Shown: positions 46,432 to 56,382 of the stretch, piece by piece | Numbering within the stretch: position 1 is the first letter of the stretch | Layout of the letters: every line of letters starts with the position of its first letter | Assembly: GCF_011927665.1 (NCBI RefSeq) | Contig: NZ_JAATJA010000002.1 | Span: 248,001-312,000 of the forward strand | Source: Desulfobaculum xiamenense | GTDB lineage: Bacteria > Desulfobacterota > Desulfovibrionia > Desulfovibrionales > Desulfovibrionaceae | Reading direction: 5' to 3' | Length of the DNA stretch: 64,000 bases | Translations under genes and position numbers: made by a program | Notes under the pieces: generated by a model | The model's input: only the letters and a program-made list of their open reading frames with translations | What the model was told of the DNA's origin: nothing | Databases searched by the model: none

Positions 46432-47940
46432 ATGCAGATCAAGGCTGAAGAAATCAGTAAAATCATTGAGGATTCGATTCAAAATTACGAATCCAAGGTG
46501 GAGATGACCGAAACCGGTACGGTCCTCTACGTGGGCGACGGCATCGCCCGCGTCCACGGCGTGGAGAACGTCATGGCCATGGAGCTGCTGGAGTTCCCCG
46601 GCGGCCTCAAGGGCATGACGCTCAACCTCGAAGAGGACAACGTCGGTGTCGCTCTCCTCGGTGACGACACGGGCATCAAGGAAGGCGACCCGGTCAAGCG
46701 TACCGGCGAGATCTTCTCCGTGCCGGTCGGCGATGCGGTTATGGGCCGCGTCATCAACCCCCTTGGCCAGCCCATCGACGGTCTTGGACCGATCGACGCC
46801 AAGGAGACCCGTCCCGTCGAGCTGAAGGCTCCCGGCATCATCGCTCGTAAGTCCGTTCACGAGCCGATGTACACCGGCCTGAAGGCCATCGACGCCATGA
46901 CCCCCATCGGCCGTGGTCAGCGCGAGCTGATCATTGGCGACCGTCAGACCGGCAAGACCGCCGTCTGCATCGACGCCATCCTGGCCCAGAAGAATTCCGA
47001 TGTGCACTGCATCTACGTTGCCATCGGCCAGAAGAAGGCCTCCGTTGCCCTCGTGGCCGACGTGCTGCGCAAGCACGGTGCCCTGGAGTACACCACCATC
47101 ATCTCGGCCACCGCGTCCGAGCCCGCTCCGCTGCAGTTCATCGCTGCCTACGCCGGTGCGACCATGGGTGAGTACTACCGCGACAACGGCAAGCACTGCC
47201 TCATCATCTACGATGATCTTTCCAAGCAGGCTACCGCTTACCGCCAGATGTCCCTGCTGCTCCGCCGTCCTCCGGGACGTGAGGCTTTCCCCGGCGACGT
47301 CTTCTACCTGCACTCCCGTCTGCTCGAGCGTGCGGCGAAGGTCAACGACAGCCTCGGCGCCGGTTCCATGACCGCACTGCCCATCATCGAGACCCAGGCA
47401 GGCGACGTGTCCGCGTACATCCCGACCAACGTTATTTCCATCACCGACGGTCAGGTGTACCTGGAGCCTAACCTCTTCAACGCTGGCGTGCGTCCGGCCA
47501 TTAACGTCGGCCTCTCGGTCTCCCGAGTTGGCGGCGCGGCCCAGATCAAGGCCATGAAGCAGGTTGCCGGTACCATGCGTCTGGAAATGGCTCAGTACCG
47601 CGAACTGGCTGCCTTCGCGCAGTTCGGTTCCGACCTCGACAAGGCCACTCAGCAGAAGCTGAACCGTGGTGCCCGCCTGGTCGAGCTGCTCAAGCAGCCC
47701 CAGTACAAGCCCCAGCCGGTTGAAGAGCAGGTTTCCGCCATGTTCATGGCGACCCGCGGCTTCATGGACGATGTCCCGGTCGCAGCCATCCGGAAGTGCG
47801 AGACGGAATTCATCGACTTCCTGCGCAATTCCAAGGCCGACATCCTCGAAGGCATCCGGACCAAGAAGGTCATCGACGACGAGATCGACGGCAAGCTTCG
47901 TTCCGCCATCGCTGAGTTTAAGAAGAGCTTCCAGGCTTAA
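46432..47940 (+). CDS. atpA: F0F1 ATP synthase subunit alpha
   Basis: Non-catalytic nucleotide-binding subunit of F1. The 502-residue protein has Walker [10 protein letters not shown] (residue 170 region), Walker [12 protein letters not shown] and the alpha signature [17 protein letters not shown] near 365. The ATG at 46432 follows AGGGGTGAG; a GTG four codons upstream overlaps atpH and is less likely. Confidence 0.98.
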   Translation: MQIKAEEISKIIEDSIQNYESKVEMTETGTVLYVGDGIARVHGVENVMAMELLEFPGGLKGMTLNLEEDNVGVALLGDDTGIKEGDPVKRTGEIFSVPVGDAVMGRVINPLGQPIDGLGPIDAKETRPVELKAPGIIARKSVHEPMYTGLKAIDAMTPIGRGQRELIIGDRQTGKTAVCIDAILAQKNSDVHCIYVAIGQKKASVALVADVLRKHGALEYTTIISATASEPAPLQFIAAYAGATMGEYYRDNGKHCLIIYDDLSKQATAYRQMSLLLRRPPGREAFPGDVFYLHSRLLERAAKVNDSLGAGSMTALPIIETQAGDVSAYIPTNVISITDGQVYLEPNLFNAGVRPAINVGLSVSRVGGAAQIKAMKQVAGTMRLEMAQYRELAAFAQFGSDLDKATQQKLNRGARLVELLKQPQYKPQPVEEQVSAMFMATRGFMDDVPVAAIRKCETEFIDFLRNSKADILEGIRTKKVIDDEIDGKLRSAIAEFKKSFQA

Positions 47941-47957
47941 CTTGAGGAGGTAACGAC

Positions 47958-48833
47958 ATGCCTTCGCTCAAGGATGTCCAATTGAAGATCGTCGGGGTCA
48001 AGAAGACCAAGCAGATCACCAAGGCCATGAACATGGTGGCCTCGGCAAAGATGCGTAGCGCCCAGGATCGAATCGAGCGCTTCCGCCCTTACGCCGACAA
48101 GTTCTATGAGATGCTTGGCGACCTCGCGACCGGAGCGGATGCCGAAGCGCATCCCCTCCTTGAGGTCCGCGAGGAGATTAAGACCTCGGCCATCGTTCTG
48201 GTCACCTCCGACCGCGGTCTGTGCGGCAGCTTCAACGCGAACCTCATCAAGATGGCTTCGAAGCTGGCTGCCCAGAAGACCGCCGAGGGAAAGACGGTCA
48301 AGTTCTACTGCATCGGCAAGAAGGGTCGCGATTTCTTCAGGAAGACCTCCTACGAGATCGCACTCGGACTCGGCGATGCCATGGGACACTATGACTTCTC
48401 CCTCGCCAACAAGGTCGGCATGGAGATCATTGGCGGCTATCTGTCCGGCGAGCTGGACGAGGTGACGGTTGTCTACGGTCAGTTCATCAACATGGCGAAG
48501 CAGGAGCCTGTGGCTCTGAACGTGCTCCCCATCACCCCGGGCGAGGCCGAAGAGGCCGAAGTCGGAGCCGGTGCGGAATACGTCTACGAGCCCGCAGTGG
48601 AAGGCCTTCTGGCCGAACTGCTCCCCCGCTTCATCAAGGTGCAGCTCTACCGCGGCATGCTCGACACGTCCGCGTCCGAGCACGCAGCGCGAATGGCCGC
48701 CATGGACAACGCCACCAAGGCCTGCGACGACATGGTCGGATCCCTGACGCTCATCTTCAACAAGACCCGTCAGGCCGCCATCACCACCGAGCTTATGGAT
48801 ATCGTCGGCGGCGCAGAAGCGCTGAATGGATAA
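47958..48833 (+). CDS. atpG: F0F1 ATP synthase subunit gamma
   Basis: The central rotor shaft of F1. The 291-residue protein begins with the conserved helix LKDVQLKIVGVKKTKQITKAMNMVASAKM and ends with the conserved partner helix ATKACDDMVGSLTLIFNKTRQAAITTELMDIVGGAEAL. TTGAGGAGG precedes the start. Confidence 0.98.
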   Translation: MPSLKDVQLKIVGVKKTKQITKAMNMVASAKMRSAQDRIERFRPYADKFYEMLGDLATGADAEAHPLLEVREEIKTSAIVLVTSDRGLCGSFNANLIKMASKLAAQKTAEGKTVKFYCIGKKGRDFFRKTSYEIALGLGDAMGHYDFSLANKVGMEIIGGYLSGELDEVTVVYGQFINMAKQEPVALNVLPITPGEAEEAEVGAGAEYVYEPAVEGLLAELLPRFIKVQLYRGMLDTSASEHAARMAAMDNATKACDDMVGSLTLIFNKTRQAAITTELMDIVGGAEALNG

Positions 48834-50264
<1,431 letters not shown>

Positions 50265-50287
50265 GTCCTGGTTAACAGGAGGAAGCT

Positions 50288-50716
50288 ATGGCCAGATCGT
50301 TGCACTTGGAGATCGTCACCCCGGACCGGCTCGTCCTGAGCAAGGAAGTGGAATACGTGGGTGCCCCCGGTTTCGAGGGCGAATTCGGTATCATGCCGAA
50401 CCACATCCCTTTCCTGTCGGCCCTGAGGGTGGGGAGTCTGTACTACAAGGACGGCGGTAAGACGTTCTACGTCTTCGTCGCCGGAGGCTTCGCAGAAGTC
50501 TCCAACAACAAGGTAACCATCCTTGCCGAGGTGGCTGAAATCGCCGCCGAGATCGACGTCGAGCGTGCCCGCGTGGCCCGCGAACGCGCCGAGCAGCGCC
50601 TTGCGCAGCGGCAGGAGAAAATCGACTATGCGCGGGTTCAGGCTTCCCTGGCTCGCTCCCTGGCCCGCATTTCCTGCCGTGACCGCGCCACCGCGGCCGG
50701 CACCTGCGAAATGTAG
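50288..50716 (+). CDS. atpC: F0F1 ATP synthase subunit epsilon
   Basis: A 142-residue subunit that couples and inhibits the rotor. The N-terminal beta sandwich contains [33 protein letters not shown] (residues 6-38); the C-terminal helices ([20 protein letters not shown] and on) form the regulatory hairpin. AGGAGGAAGC precedes the ATG. Last gene of the operon, followed by a terminator. Confidence 0.97.
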   Translation: MARSLHLEIVTPDRLVLSKEVEYVGAPGFEGEFGIMPNHIPFLSALRVGSLYYKDGGKTFYVFVAGGFAEVSNNKVTILAEVAEIAAEIDVERARVARERAEQRLAQRQEKIDYARVQASLARSLARISCRDRATAAGTCEM

Positions 50717-50748
50717 CCAAACGGCATAGTCCCTATCGCCCCTATGAG

Positions 50749-50786
50749 AAGGCGGACCGTCACCGACGGTCCGCCTTCCTTTTTTC
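50749..50786 (+). terminator. Terminator of the F1 ATP synthase operon
   Basis: Stem GGCGGACCGTC/GACGGTCCGCC with a small loop, followed by TTCCTTTTTT, 33 bp past atpC. Confidence 0.92.
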
Positions 50787-50831
50787 CCTTCGCCCCAATC
50801 GTCTCGCGTCCCCACGTCGTCGTGGCCGACG

Positions 50832-51025
50832 GTGTCGTTCCCTGCCACATGCAAGCCGATAGCTCCGCTGGCCAAGGGGCCGCTGGCCCCCTGGACCCCC
50901 GATCTGCGATTGGCCGCCTGCCCTTGGCAGACCGTACGGCTTTACGCGACGAAGCCCTAGTGAGGATTGTCAAGGGGGTCACCCCCTTGACCGGGTCCGG
51001 GGCAGCGCCCCGGTCGCCGAAGGCC
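50832..51025 (+). repeat. Multi-hairpin intergenic repeat, copy F
   Basis: Starts GTGTCGTTCCCTG, a variant of the common terminus. It contains GTCAAGGGGGTcACCCCCTTGAC and CCGGGGCagcGCCCCGG, and lies between convergent atpC and rhodanese genes. Tandem with copy G and sharing its left flank (TGGCCGACGGTGTCG). Confidence 0.83.
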
Positions 51026-51087
51026 ACACCCGCGTAGCGCGTAGCGCGTTGCCGTGTCGCCGCACCGTGTCGTCGCCTTGGCCGACG

Positions 51088-51296
51088 GTGTCGTTCCCTG
51101 CCAGATGCAAGCCGTAGGCTCCGCCAGCCAAGGGGCCGCTGGCCCCCTGGACCCCCGATCTGCGATGGGCCGTCTGCCCTTGGCGTACCGTACGGCTTTG
51201 CGCGACGAAGCCCTAGTTGGGATTCTCAAGGGCCCACGGTCCTTGAGCGGGTCCGGGGCAGCGCCCCGGTCGCCGAAGGCCTCGCCCGCGCAGCGG
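51088..51296 (+). repeat. Multi-hairpin intergenic repeat, copy G
   Basis: Same orientation and end variant as copy F. Its third palindrome has diverged to CTCAAGGgcccacggtCCTTGAG: the outer bases changed on both arms (G to C, C to G), while the centre decayed. Ends with CCCGCGCAGCGG. Confidence 0.83.
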
Positions 51297-51329
51297 CCAC
51301 GCCCCGCGCCGCCCGCATCGGGTGCGGCC

Positions 51330-51734
51330 CTACGGTTCTGCGCTTCTGACCGATTCGCCACCGAAGAGCTTCCAGCCGACCATCCCCCATGTCAGATTCG
51401 AAACCGTACCCAGCCCTGCTTTGCGCAGCCGCCATGCCATGATGGGCGAGCGGTGCCCGGTCATGCAGATGACCACAGTATCGCGGCCCTTCCAGTCCAT
51501 GAGCTGCTCCGGGGTGGGCAGTTGCGGAGCCGGGACGTTCACGGCGTCGTGTATATGAAATATGGCGAATTCCTGCGGTGTCCTGACGTCGAGGAGTACG
51601 GGCGGTTCCCCACGTTGGGCGAGGAGCCGTTTCAAGGCCCATGGCGGGCGCTGTGCGATGCCGAAAGCCGCCACGCCGACGTCCCATGCCAGCCAAGCAA
51701 CGACAAGCGCGAGAAGCGCGAATTTCATAGTCAT
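51330..51734 (-). CDS. Membrane-anchored rhodanese-like protein
   Basis: A 134-residue protein with an N-terminal hydrophobic segment (FALLALVVAWLAWDVGVAAFG, residues 5-25), then a single rhodanese domain (PPVLLDVRTPQEFAIFHIHDAVNVP) with an active-site-type cysteine in VVICMTGHRSP. Probably faces the periplasm and handles persulfide sulfur; the true substrate is unknown. GGAGGAACC precedes the chosen ATG (51734). Confidence 0.86.
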   Translation of the reverse strand: MTMKFALLALVVAWLAWDVGVAAFGIAQRPPWALKRLLAQRGEPPVLLDVRTPQEFAIFHIHDAVNVPAPQLPTPEQLMDWKGRDTVVICMTGHRSPIMAWRLRKAGLGTVSNLTWGMVGWKLFGGESVRSAEP

Positions 51735-52037
51735 CGGGTTCCTCCGTTCGGCGACATGATTAAGACTTTTCACTGCCGACAGCATCCTGTGCACAATACC
51801 AATTCCGGCGAACCGTGGACAGTGTAAGAAGCAATTTGGTCCCGTTGTCGTTGATTTGGGTGCGGATGGCCTGTGGATAACATTGGCGTGTTCCGCTGGG
51901 TGGCGTTGCTGGCTGGGGCGCGTCGAGCGTCGCTTTTGGGGAGCGTTGCGCAGGGCATTGAACGTGTGCGTTTCGCGTGGTCCTGACAGGGCAGAAGCTG
52001 GGCATCCCTGTGTGCCACCGACCTGCGGGCAAAACGA
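51735..52037. other. Intergenic region between the rhodanese and MqnP-like genes
   Basis: About 300 bp with no credible gene or RNA. It probably holds the rhodanese promoter; no clear boxes were found. Confidence 0.4.
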
Positions 52038-52069
52038 AAGCGGCCGCCGGAAGTGTCCGGTGGCCGCTT
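52038..52069 (-). terminator. Terminator of the MqnP-like gene
   Basis: Minus-strand stem AAGCGGCCACCGGA/TCCGGCGGCCGCTT (one G-T-type mismatch) followed by TCGTTTTG, 30 bp past the stop. Confidence 0.82.
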
Positions 52070-52098
52070 GATGGTGGCTTTATGTGGTGGGCGGGGCT

Positions 52099-52947
52099 CT
52101 ACAGGTAGAGGCCCAGCAGCACGCCCACGAAGAGGAAGACGGCAATCACGCCGTTGAGGGTGAAGAAGGCGAGATTGACGCGGCTCATGTCGTCGGCCTT
52201 GATGAGGGTGTGCTCGTAGACGAGGATTCCCGCCACCACGGCCCAGACGGGGTAGTACCACGCGCCTGCGCCCGCGGCCCATCCGGCGAGGCCGAAAAGG
52301 ATGGCTGTCACCACGTGGCCGAAGGTGCTCAGCGCCAGCGCAGTGGGGATGCCAAGGCTGGCAGGTGCGGAGTGCAAGCCGTTTTCGCGGTCGAACTCCA
52401 CGTCCTGACAGGAGTAGAGGATGTCGAAGCCCGCGACCCAGAAGGTCACGCCGAAGAAGAAGAGCACGGCGGGTAGGGTGAAGGTTGGCTCGTATGCCAG
52501 CCAGCCCGCGAGCGGGGCGAGGCCGAGCACGCTGCCCAGCCAGTAGTGGCAGAGCATGGAGAAGCGCTTGAGGTAGCTGTAGCCGCCGGCCACGAAGAGC
52601 GCCACGGGCGACAGTGCGAGGCACAGGGTGTTCAGCCCGGCGCAGGCCAGCACGAACACGGCGGCGGTTCCGGCAAGGAATGCCCACGTCTCGCGCACGG
52701 TGATTTCGCCGGTGACGAGGGGGCGGTTCTGCGTGCGTGGGTTTTTCGCGTCGTACTTGAGGTCCGCGAGGCGGTTGAAGGCCATGGCGAAGGATCGCAC
52801 CGCCACCATGGCGAGGGTCAGCAGCAGGAAGACGCGCAGGCCGGGCCAGCCGCCCGCCGCCAGGAAGACGCCGATGTAGGCGAAGGGAAGGGCGAAGACC
52901 GAGTGCTCGATCTTCACCATCCTGCACAGTGCGAGAAACTTGTCCAT
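52099..52947 (-). CDS. mqnP: UbiA-family prenyltransferase, probably MqnP of menaquinone synthesis
   Basis: A 282-residue membrane enzyme with eight to nine helices that joins a polyprenyl chain to an aromatic acid. Both Asp-rich motifs are present: NRLADLKYDAKN (about residue 60) and DVEFDRENG near 186. The sequence fits the 4-hydroxybenzoate-prenyltransferase-like group (TIGR01475) that serves the futalosine menaquinone route in sulfate reducers. The start at 52947 has GGAGGCATC; the longer frame lacks one. Specific assignment to MqnP is inference. Confidence 0.82.
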   Translation of the reverse strand: MDKFLALCRMVKIEHSVFALPFAYIGVFLAAGGWPGLRVFLLLTLAMVAVRSFAMAFNRLADLKYDAKNPRTQNRPLVTGEITVRETWAFLAGTAAVFVLACAGLNTLCLALSPVALFVAGGYSYLKRFSMLCHYWLGSVLGLAPLAGWLAYEPTFTLPAVLFFFGVTFWVAGFDILYSCQDVEFDRENGLHSAPASLGIPTALALSTFGHVVTAILFGLAGWAAGAGAWYYPVWAVVAGILVYEHTLIKADDMSRVNLAFFTLNGVIAVFLFVGVLLGLYL

Positions 52948-53074
52948 GGATGCCTCCGAAAGGTGTTGAATGCCGGGCGTGGTGTCGCGCGTTGCGATTG
53001 CGTTCTTGATGCGTGCCATGTGGCGCGCCGGGCCGCCCGGTCCGGGCCCGGAATGTGCGGGCCGAAAGTGAACA

Positions 53075-53100
53075 AGCCCGCCATCCGGAGACGGCGGGCT
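53075..53100 (-). terminator. Hairpin after tyrS
   Basis: Stem AGCCCGCC/GGCGGGCT just past the tyrS stop; on the minus strand it is followed by TGTTCAC, a poor T run. Likely a weak terminator. Confidence 0.55.
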
Positions 53101-53109
53101 TGCGTGTAA

Positions 53110-54366
53110 CTATTTCAGTACCACGAGTCCGTAGTGCTTCTTGCCCTTTCTGATGAGCAGCACCTCACCGTGGAGGAAGTCCGCTGGCTGCGGCGTGTGG
53201 ACCATGTCCGTCACCTGCTCGCCGTTGACGCGGACCGCACCGGCCTGAATGTCCTTCTTGGCCTGTCCCTTGGACTTGATCAGCCCGAGGTCCACCAGCA
53301 TGTCTGCCAGCTGAGGCAGGGCGTCGGCGGCGTATTCCACGCTGGGCGCGGACTGCATGGCGGCGCGCAGTGTCGCGATGTCGACGGTGGCGATATCGCC
53401 GCCGCCGAAGAGCACATCCACCGCGCCGAGAATCTTGTCCAACTCCTCGCGGCCGTGGACCATGATCGTCATTTCCTCGGCCAGCGCCTTCTGGGCTTCA
53501 CGCAGGTGCGGAGCCTCTTCCATGCGCTGTACGAGGGCCTTGATTTCGTCTTCGGTCTTGAAGGTGAAGAACTTGAGCAGGCGTTCCACGTCACGGTCAT
53601 CGGCGTTGATCCAGAACTGGTAGAACTCCCACGGGGAGGTCATGGTCGGATCAAGGTAGATGGCACCCTTCTCGGACTTGCCGAACTTTGCGCCGCTGGC
53701 CGTGGTCAGCAGCGGGAAGGTCAGGGCGAAGGCCTCGCCGCTGGACTTCTTGCGGATGAGCTCCGTGCCAGCGGTGATGTTGCCCCACTGGTCGGAACCG
53801 CCGATCTGGAGCTTGCAGTCGCGCGTCCTGAACAGGTGCTCGTAGTCCAGCGACTGGAGAATCATGTAGCTGAATTCGGTGTAGGAGATGCCCACCTCGT
53901 CGCGCACGATGCGCTGACGCACGGATTCCTTGCGCATCATCTCGTTCACCGTGAAGTGCTTGCCGATGTCGCGCAGGAAGTCGATGGGGTTCATCTGCTT
54001 GATCCAGTCGTAGTTGTTCAGCACGGGGGTGTCGTCGCCGAACAGACGGTGGACCTGCTTGCGGATGCAGTCGATGTTGTTGTCGATGATGCTGTAGTCG
54101 AGCAGCTGGCGTTCCTGATCCTTGCCGCTGGGGTCGCCGATGCGGCCCGTCGCGCCGCCCATGAGCGCCATGGGGGTGTGGCCAGCCTTCTTGAAGCGCA
54201 AAAGCGCCAGAAGGGGCACCATGTTGCCCACGTGCAGGCTCTTGGCCGAGGGGTCAAAGCCGCAGTAGAGCGTGCGGCCGGAAGTTTCGAAGTACTCGCG
54301 CAGCTTCGCTTCGTCGGTGGTCTGGAAAATGAGGCCGCGCCATTTGAGTTCGTCGATGATGTTCAT
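53110..54366 (-). CDS. tyrS: Tyrosyl-tRNA synthetase
   Basis: Charges tRNA-Tyr. The 418-residue class I enzyme has the HIGH-equivalent HVGN (in SLHVGNMVPL near 45), KMSKS-equivalent KFGKS (near 230), tyrosine-binding residues in YSYMILQSLDYEHLF-type sequence, and a C-terminal S4 RNA-binding domain (AKKDIQAGAVRVNGEQV). The ATG at 54366 has AGGA eight bases before; the ATG three codons earlier overlaps that site. A peptide-coding leader and terminator precede it. Confidence 0.96.
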   Translation of the reverse strand: MNIIDELKWRGLIFQTTDEAKLREYFETSGRTLYCGFDPSAKSLHVGNMVPLLALLRFKKAGHTPMALMGGATGRIGDPSGKDQERQLLDYSIIDNNIDCIRKQVHRLFGDDTPVLNNYDWIKQMNPIDFLRDIGKHFTVNEMMRKESVRQRIVRDEVGISYTEFSYMILQSLDYEHLFRTRDCKLQIGGSDQWGNITAGTELIRKKSSGEAFALTFPLLTTASGAKFGKSEKGAIYLDPTMTSPWEFYQFWINADDRDVERLLKFFTFKTEDEIKALVQRMEEAPHLREAQKALAEEMTIMVHGREELDKILGAVDVLFGGGDIATVDIATLRAAMQSAPSVEYAADALPQLADMLVDLGLIKSKGQAKKDIQAGAVRVNGEQVTDMVHTPQPADFLHGEVLLIRKGKKHYGLVVLK

Positions 54367-54449
54367 CGTGGTCATCCTGTATATGTTGTGCCCCTGTGGG
54401 CCGGTGAAAAGACGTGTGGATGGAAACGGGGGAGGGGGACGCTTAAAAT

Positions 54450-54481
54450 GCCCGGCGCTGGTCCCGGTGAATGCGCCGGGC
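54450..54481 (-). terminator. Terminator-like hairpin between the leader frame and tyrS
   Basis: Minus-strand GCCCGGCGC/GCGCCGGGC stem with a 14-nt loop followed by ATTTTAAG. It begins at the stop codon of the short leader frame and lies 83 bp before tyrS. Confidence 0.65.
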
Positions 54482-54606
54482 TAGCAATACAGGCTGAGCG
54501 TATACAGGTGCCCGAGAAGGGCGGAGGCAAATGCACGGCGAGGCCGCGACGATGCCGCGGCTGGAAAAGTGAATCGGTGGTGGGCGTGAATTCTGGTCGT
54601 CATCAT
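54481..54606 (-). CDS. 41-codon leader reading frame upstream of tyrS
   Basis: Starts MMTTRIHAHH with AGGAAAAGC before the ATG, and ends LYTLSLYC with its TAG at the foot of a terminator-like hairpin. Two Tyr codons lie in the last eight. The arrangement recalls an attenuator leader peptide, but only two Tyr codons and no checked antiterminator make this tentative. Confidence 0.35.
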   Translation of the reverse strand: MMTTRIHAHHRFTFPAAASSRPRRAFASALLGHLYTLSLYC

Positions 54607-54695
54607 GCTTTTCCTGAATGTCTTGGATGCGAGGAATGGGTTGTATCCCGTGGCGCGGGTGGAGTCAAATGCAAGAGGCATTGCGTTTGAGACAG

Positions 54696-54906
54696 GCCCG
54701 CTGCGCGGGGCAGGGCCTCCGGCGGCCGGGCTCTGCCCGGACCCGGTCAAGGGGGTGACCCTCTTGACAATCCTCACTAGGGCTTTGTCGCGCAAAGCCG
54801 CACGGTGTGCCTAGGGCACCCACGGTTATCGCAAATCGGGGTTCCAAGGGGCCAGCGGCCCCTTGGCCGGCGGAGCCTACGGCTTGCATGTGGCAATGAA
54901 CGATAC
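54696..54906 (-). repeat. Multi-hairpin intergenic repeat, copy H
   Basis: Inverted orientation, ending ATGAACGATAC at 54906. It contains GTCAAGAGGGTcACCCCCTTGAC read on the minus strand (one mismatch), CCGGGCagaGCCCGG, and the terminal GCCCCGCGCAGCGGG block. It lies between yjbQ and the tyrS leader. Confidence 0.84.
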
Positions 54907-54926
54907 GGCTCGGCCATGGTTTGGCG

Positions 54927-55322
54927 TCAGCCCTGTAGCCACTGCATCCACAGCGAGCGCGTGCGAGGGCCGTCGAATTCACAGAAGTAGACGCCCTGCC
55001 ACGTGCCGAGCTGAAGTCGTCCGCCGTCCACGATGAGGGTGAGTCCGGGGCCGAAGAGGCTGGTCTTGATGTGGGCGTCGGAGTTGCCCTCTGCGTGGCG
55101 GTAGTCGCCCCGGTGCGGCACCAGCCCGCGCATGCCCACCACGATGTCCCTCGCGACGTCCGGGTCCGCCGCCTCGTTCACCGTGAGCGCGCCCGTGGTG
55201 TGCGGGCACCACAGAACAACGGCACCGTTGTCCCAGCCGCGTTCGCGGATGCGCTCGTTGAGCGCGGACGTGACGTTGACCAGCTCCTCTCGCATATGCG
55301 TGACGATCGTCATTTTTTCCAC
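54927..55322 (-). CDS. yjbQ: YjbQ-family protein (secondary thiamine-phosphate synthase type)
   Basis: A 131-residue protein of the UPF0047/YjbQ family, with the signature CPHTTGALTVNEAADPDVARD (about residues 35-55) and the His-containing loop DYRHAEGNSDAHIKTSLFG. Members have a weak thiamine phosphate synthase activity; the real role is unknown. GTG at 55322 with AGGAG eight bases before is preferred; ATG three codons in is the alternative. Confidence 0.88.
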   Translation of the reverse strand: MEKMTIVTHMREELVNVTSALNERIRERGWDNGAVVLWCPHTTGALTVNEAADPDVARDIVVGMRGLVPHRGDYRHAEGNSDAHIKTSLFGPGLTLIVDGGRLQLGTWQGVYFCEFDGPRTRSLWMQWLQG

Positions 55323-55441
55323 AGCAACACTCCTGTTGTTCACAGCCGGTCATCGTTTAAATTCGTATTTACGGCGCAAAATGACGATTTGCAGCGCCAG
55401 CCCAAGGTGGCAAGGTGCCCATCAAGGAGCCGTGGATGGAC

Positions 55442-55641
55442 GTTGTCGTTCGCGGCCCGGTGCAAGACGCGGCCTCCGGCGGCCAAGGGAGCGCGGCTCC
55501 CTTGGATCCCCGAATAGGCGATGGACCGCGTCCCTATTGCGAACGCTTCGGCTTTGCCACTGTCCCCATATCGGGGGTCCAGGGGGCCAGCGGCCCCTTG
55601 GCCAGCGGAGCTATCGGCTTGCATCTCGCAGTGAACGATAC
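55442..55641. repeat. Intergenic repeat, copy I: two left halves head to head
   Basis: The first arm (55442-55529, + strand) starts GTTGTCGTTC and reads into CCAAGGGAGCgcgGCTCCCTTGG. The second arm (55538-55641) is the same left half inverted, ending GTGAACGATAC. The right-hand palindromes are missing. A further isolated terminus TGAACGATAC occurs at 55675-55684. Confidence 0.78.
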
Positions 55642-55713
55642 GGCCCGGTCATGCGAGGACCTGCTATGGTGCCGTGAACGATACGCCTCGCCCACGGCCT
55701 CAAGGCCGCCGCG

Positions 55714-56382
55714 CTAGGCGGCGGCCCGGACGGCGGCGAGGATGGCCTCGAAGACCTGATCGATGTCGAGGCTGGAGGTATCGATGACGACGGCGTCGTC
55801 TGCGGGGCGCAGCGGGGCGACGGGGCGATTTCGGTCGCGGTCGTCGCGCTGGCGGATCTGTTCGGCCAGTTCGGCGAGGTCGGCCTCGCGGCCCATGTCG
55901 CGCAGTTGGTGGTAGCGGCGTTCGGCGCGAACCTCGGGCGTGGCGTCGAGGAAGATCTTGCAGGTGGCGTGGGGGAAGACCACGGTGCCCATGTCGCGCC
56001 CCTCGACGACGAGGGACGTTCCGCTGCCGATGGCCTGCTGGGCCGTGCACTGGAATTCGCGGACGAGGGGAAGCGTGGCGATGCGCGAGGCCATGGTGCC
56101 GACGTCCTCGGTGCGGATTTCGTCGCCGATGATGCGCCCGTTGACGCGCAGGACGGACTTTTCGCCGCAGCCAGAGAGCTCGAAGCGCAGGGACTGGAGG
56201 CGGGCGACGAGCTCGGAATCCGCGAGGTCGGACGCGCCGGGGCCGAGTTCCAGCGCGGTGGTGCGGAACATGGCCCCGGTGTCGAGGTAGGCCACGCCGA
56301 GGGCCTGTGCGGTCCTGCGGGCGAGGGTGGTTTTGCCGACGCCTGCGGGGCCGTCGATGGTGACGATGAGCGGATTAGGCAT
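55714..56382 (-). CDS. cmk: Cytidylate kinase
   Basis: Phosphorylates CMP and dCMP. The 222-residue protein has the P-loop DGPAGVGKTTLARR (residues 10-23), the CMP-specific region YLDTGAMFRTTAL, and VVEGRDMGTVVFPHATCKIFLDAT near 125. It overlaps the end of hisC by 8 bp, with GGGAG upstream inside hisC, so the two are coupled. Confidence 0.96.
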   Translation of the reverse strand: MPNPLIVTIDGPAGVGKTTLARRTAQALGVAYLDTGAMFRTTALELGPGASDLADSELVARLQSLRFELSGCGEKSVLRVNGRIIGDEIRTEDVGTMASRIATLPLVREFQCTAQQAIGSGTSLVVEGRDMGTVVFPHATCKIFLDATPEVRAERRYHQLRDMGREADLAELAEQIRQRDDRDRNRPVAPLRPADDAVVIDTSSLDIDQVFEAILAAVRAAA

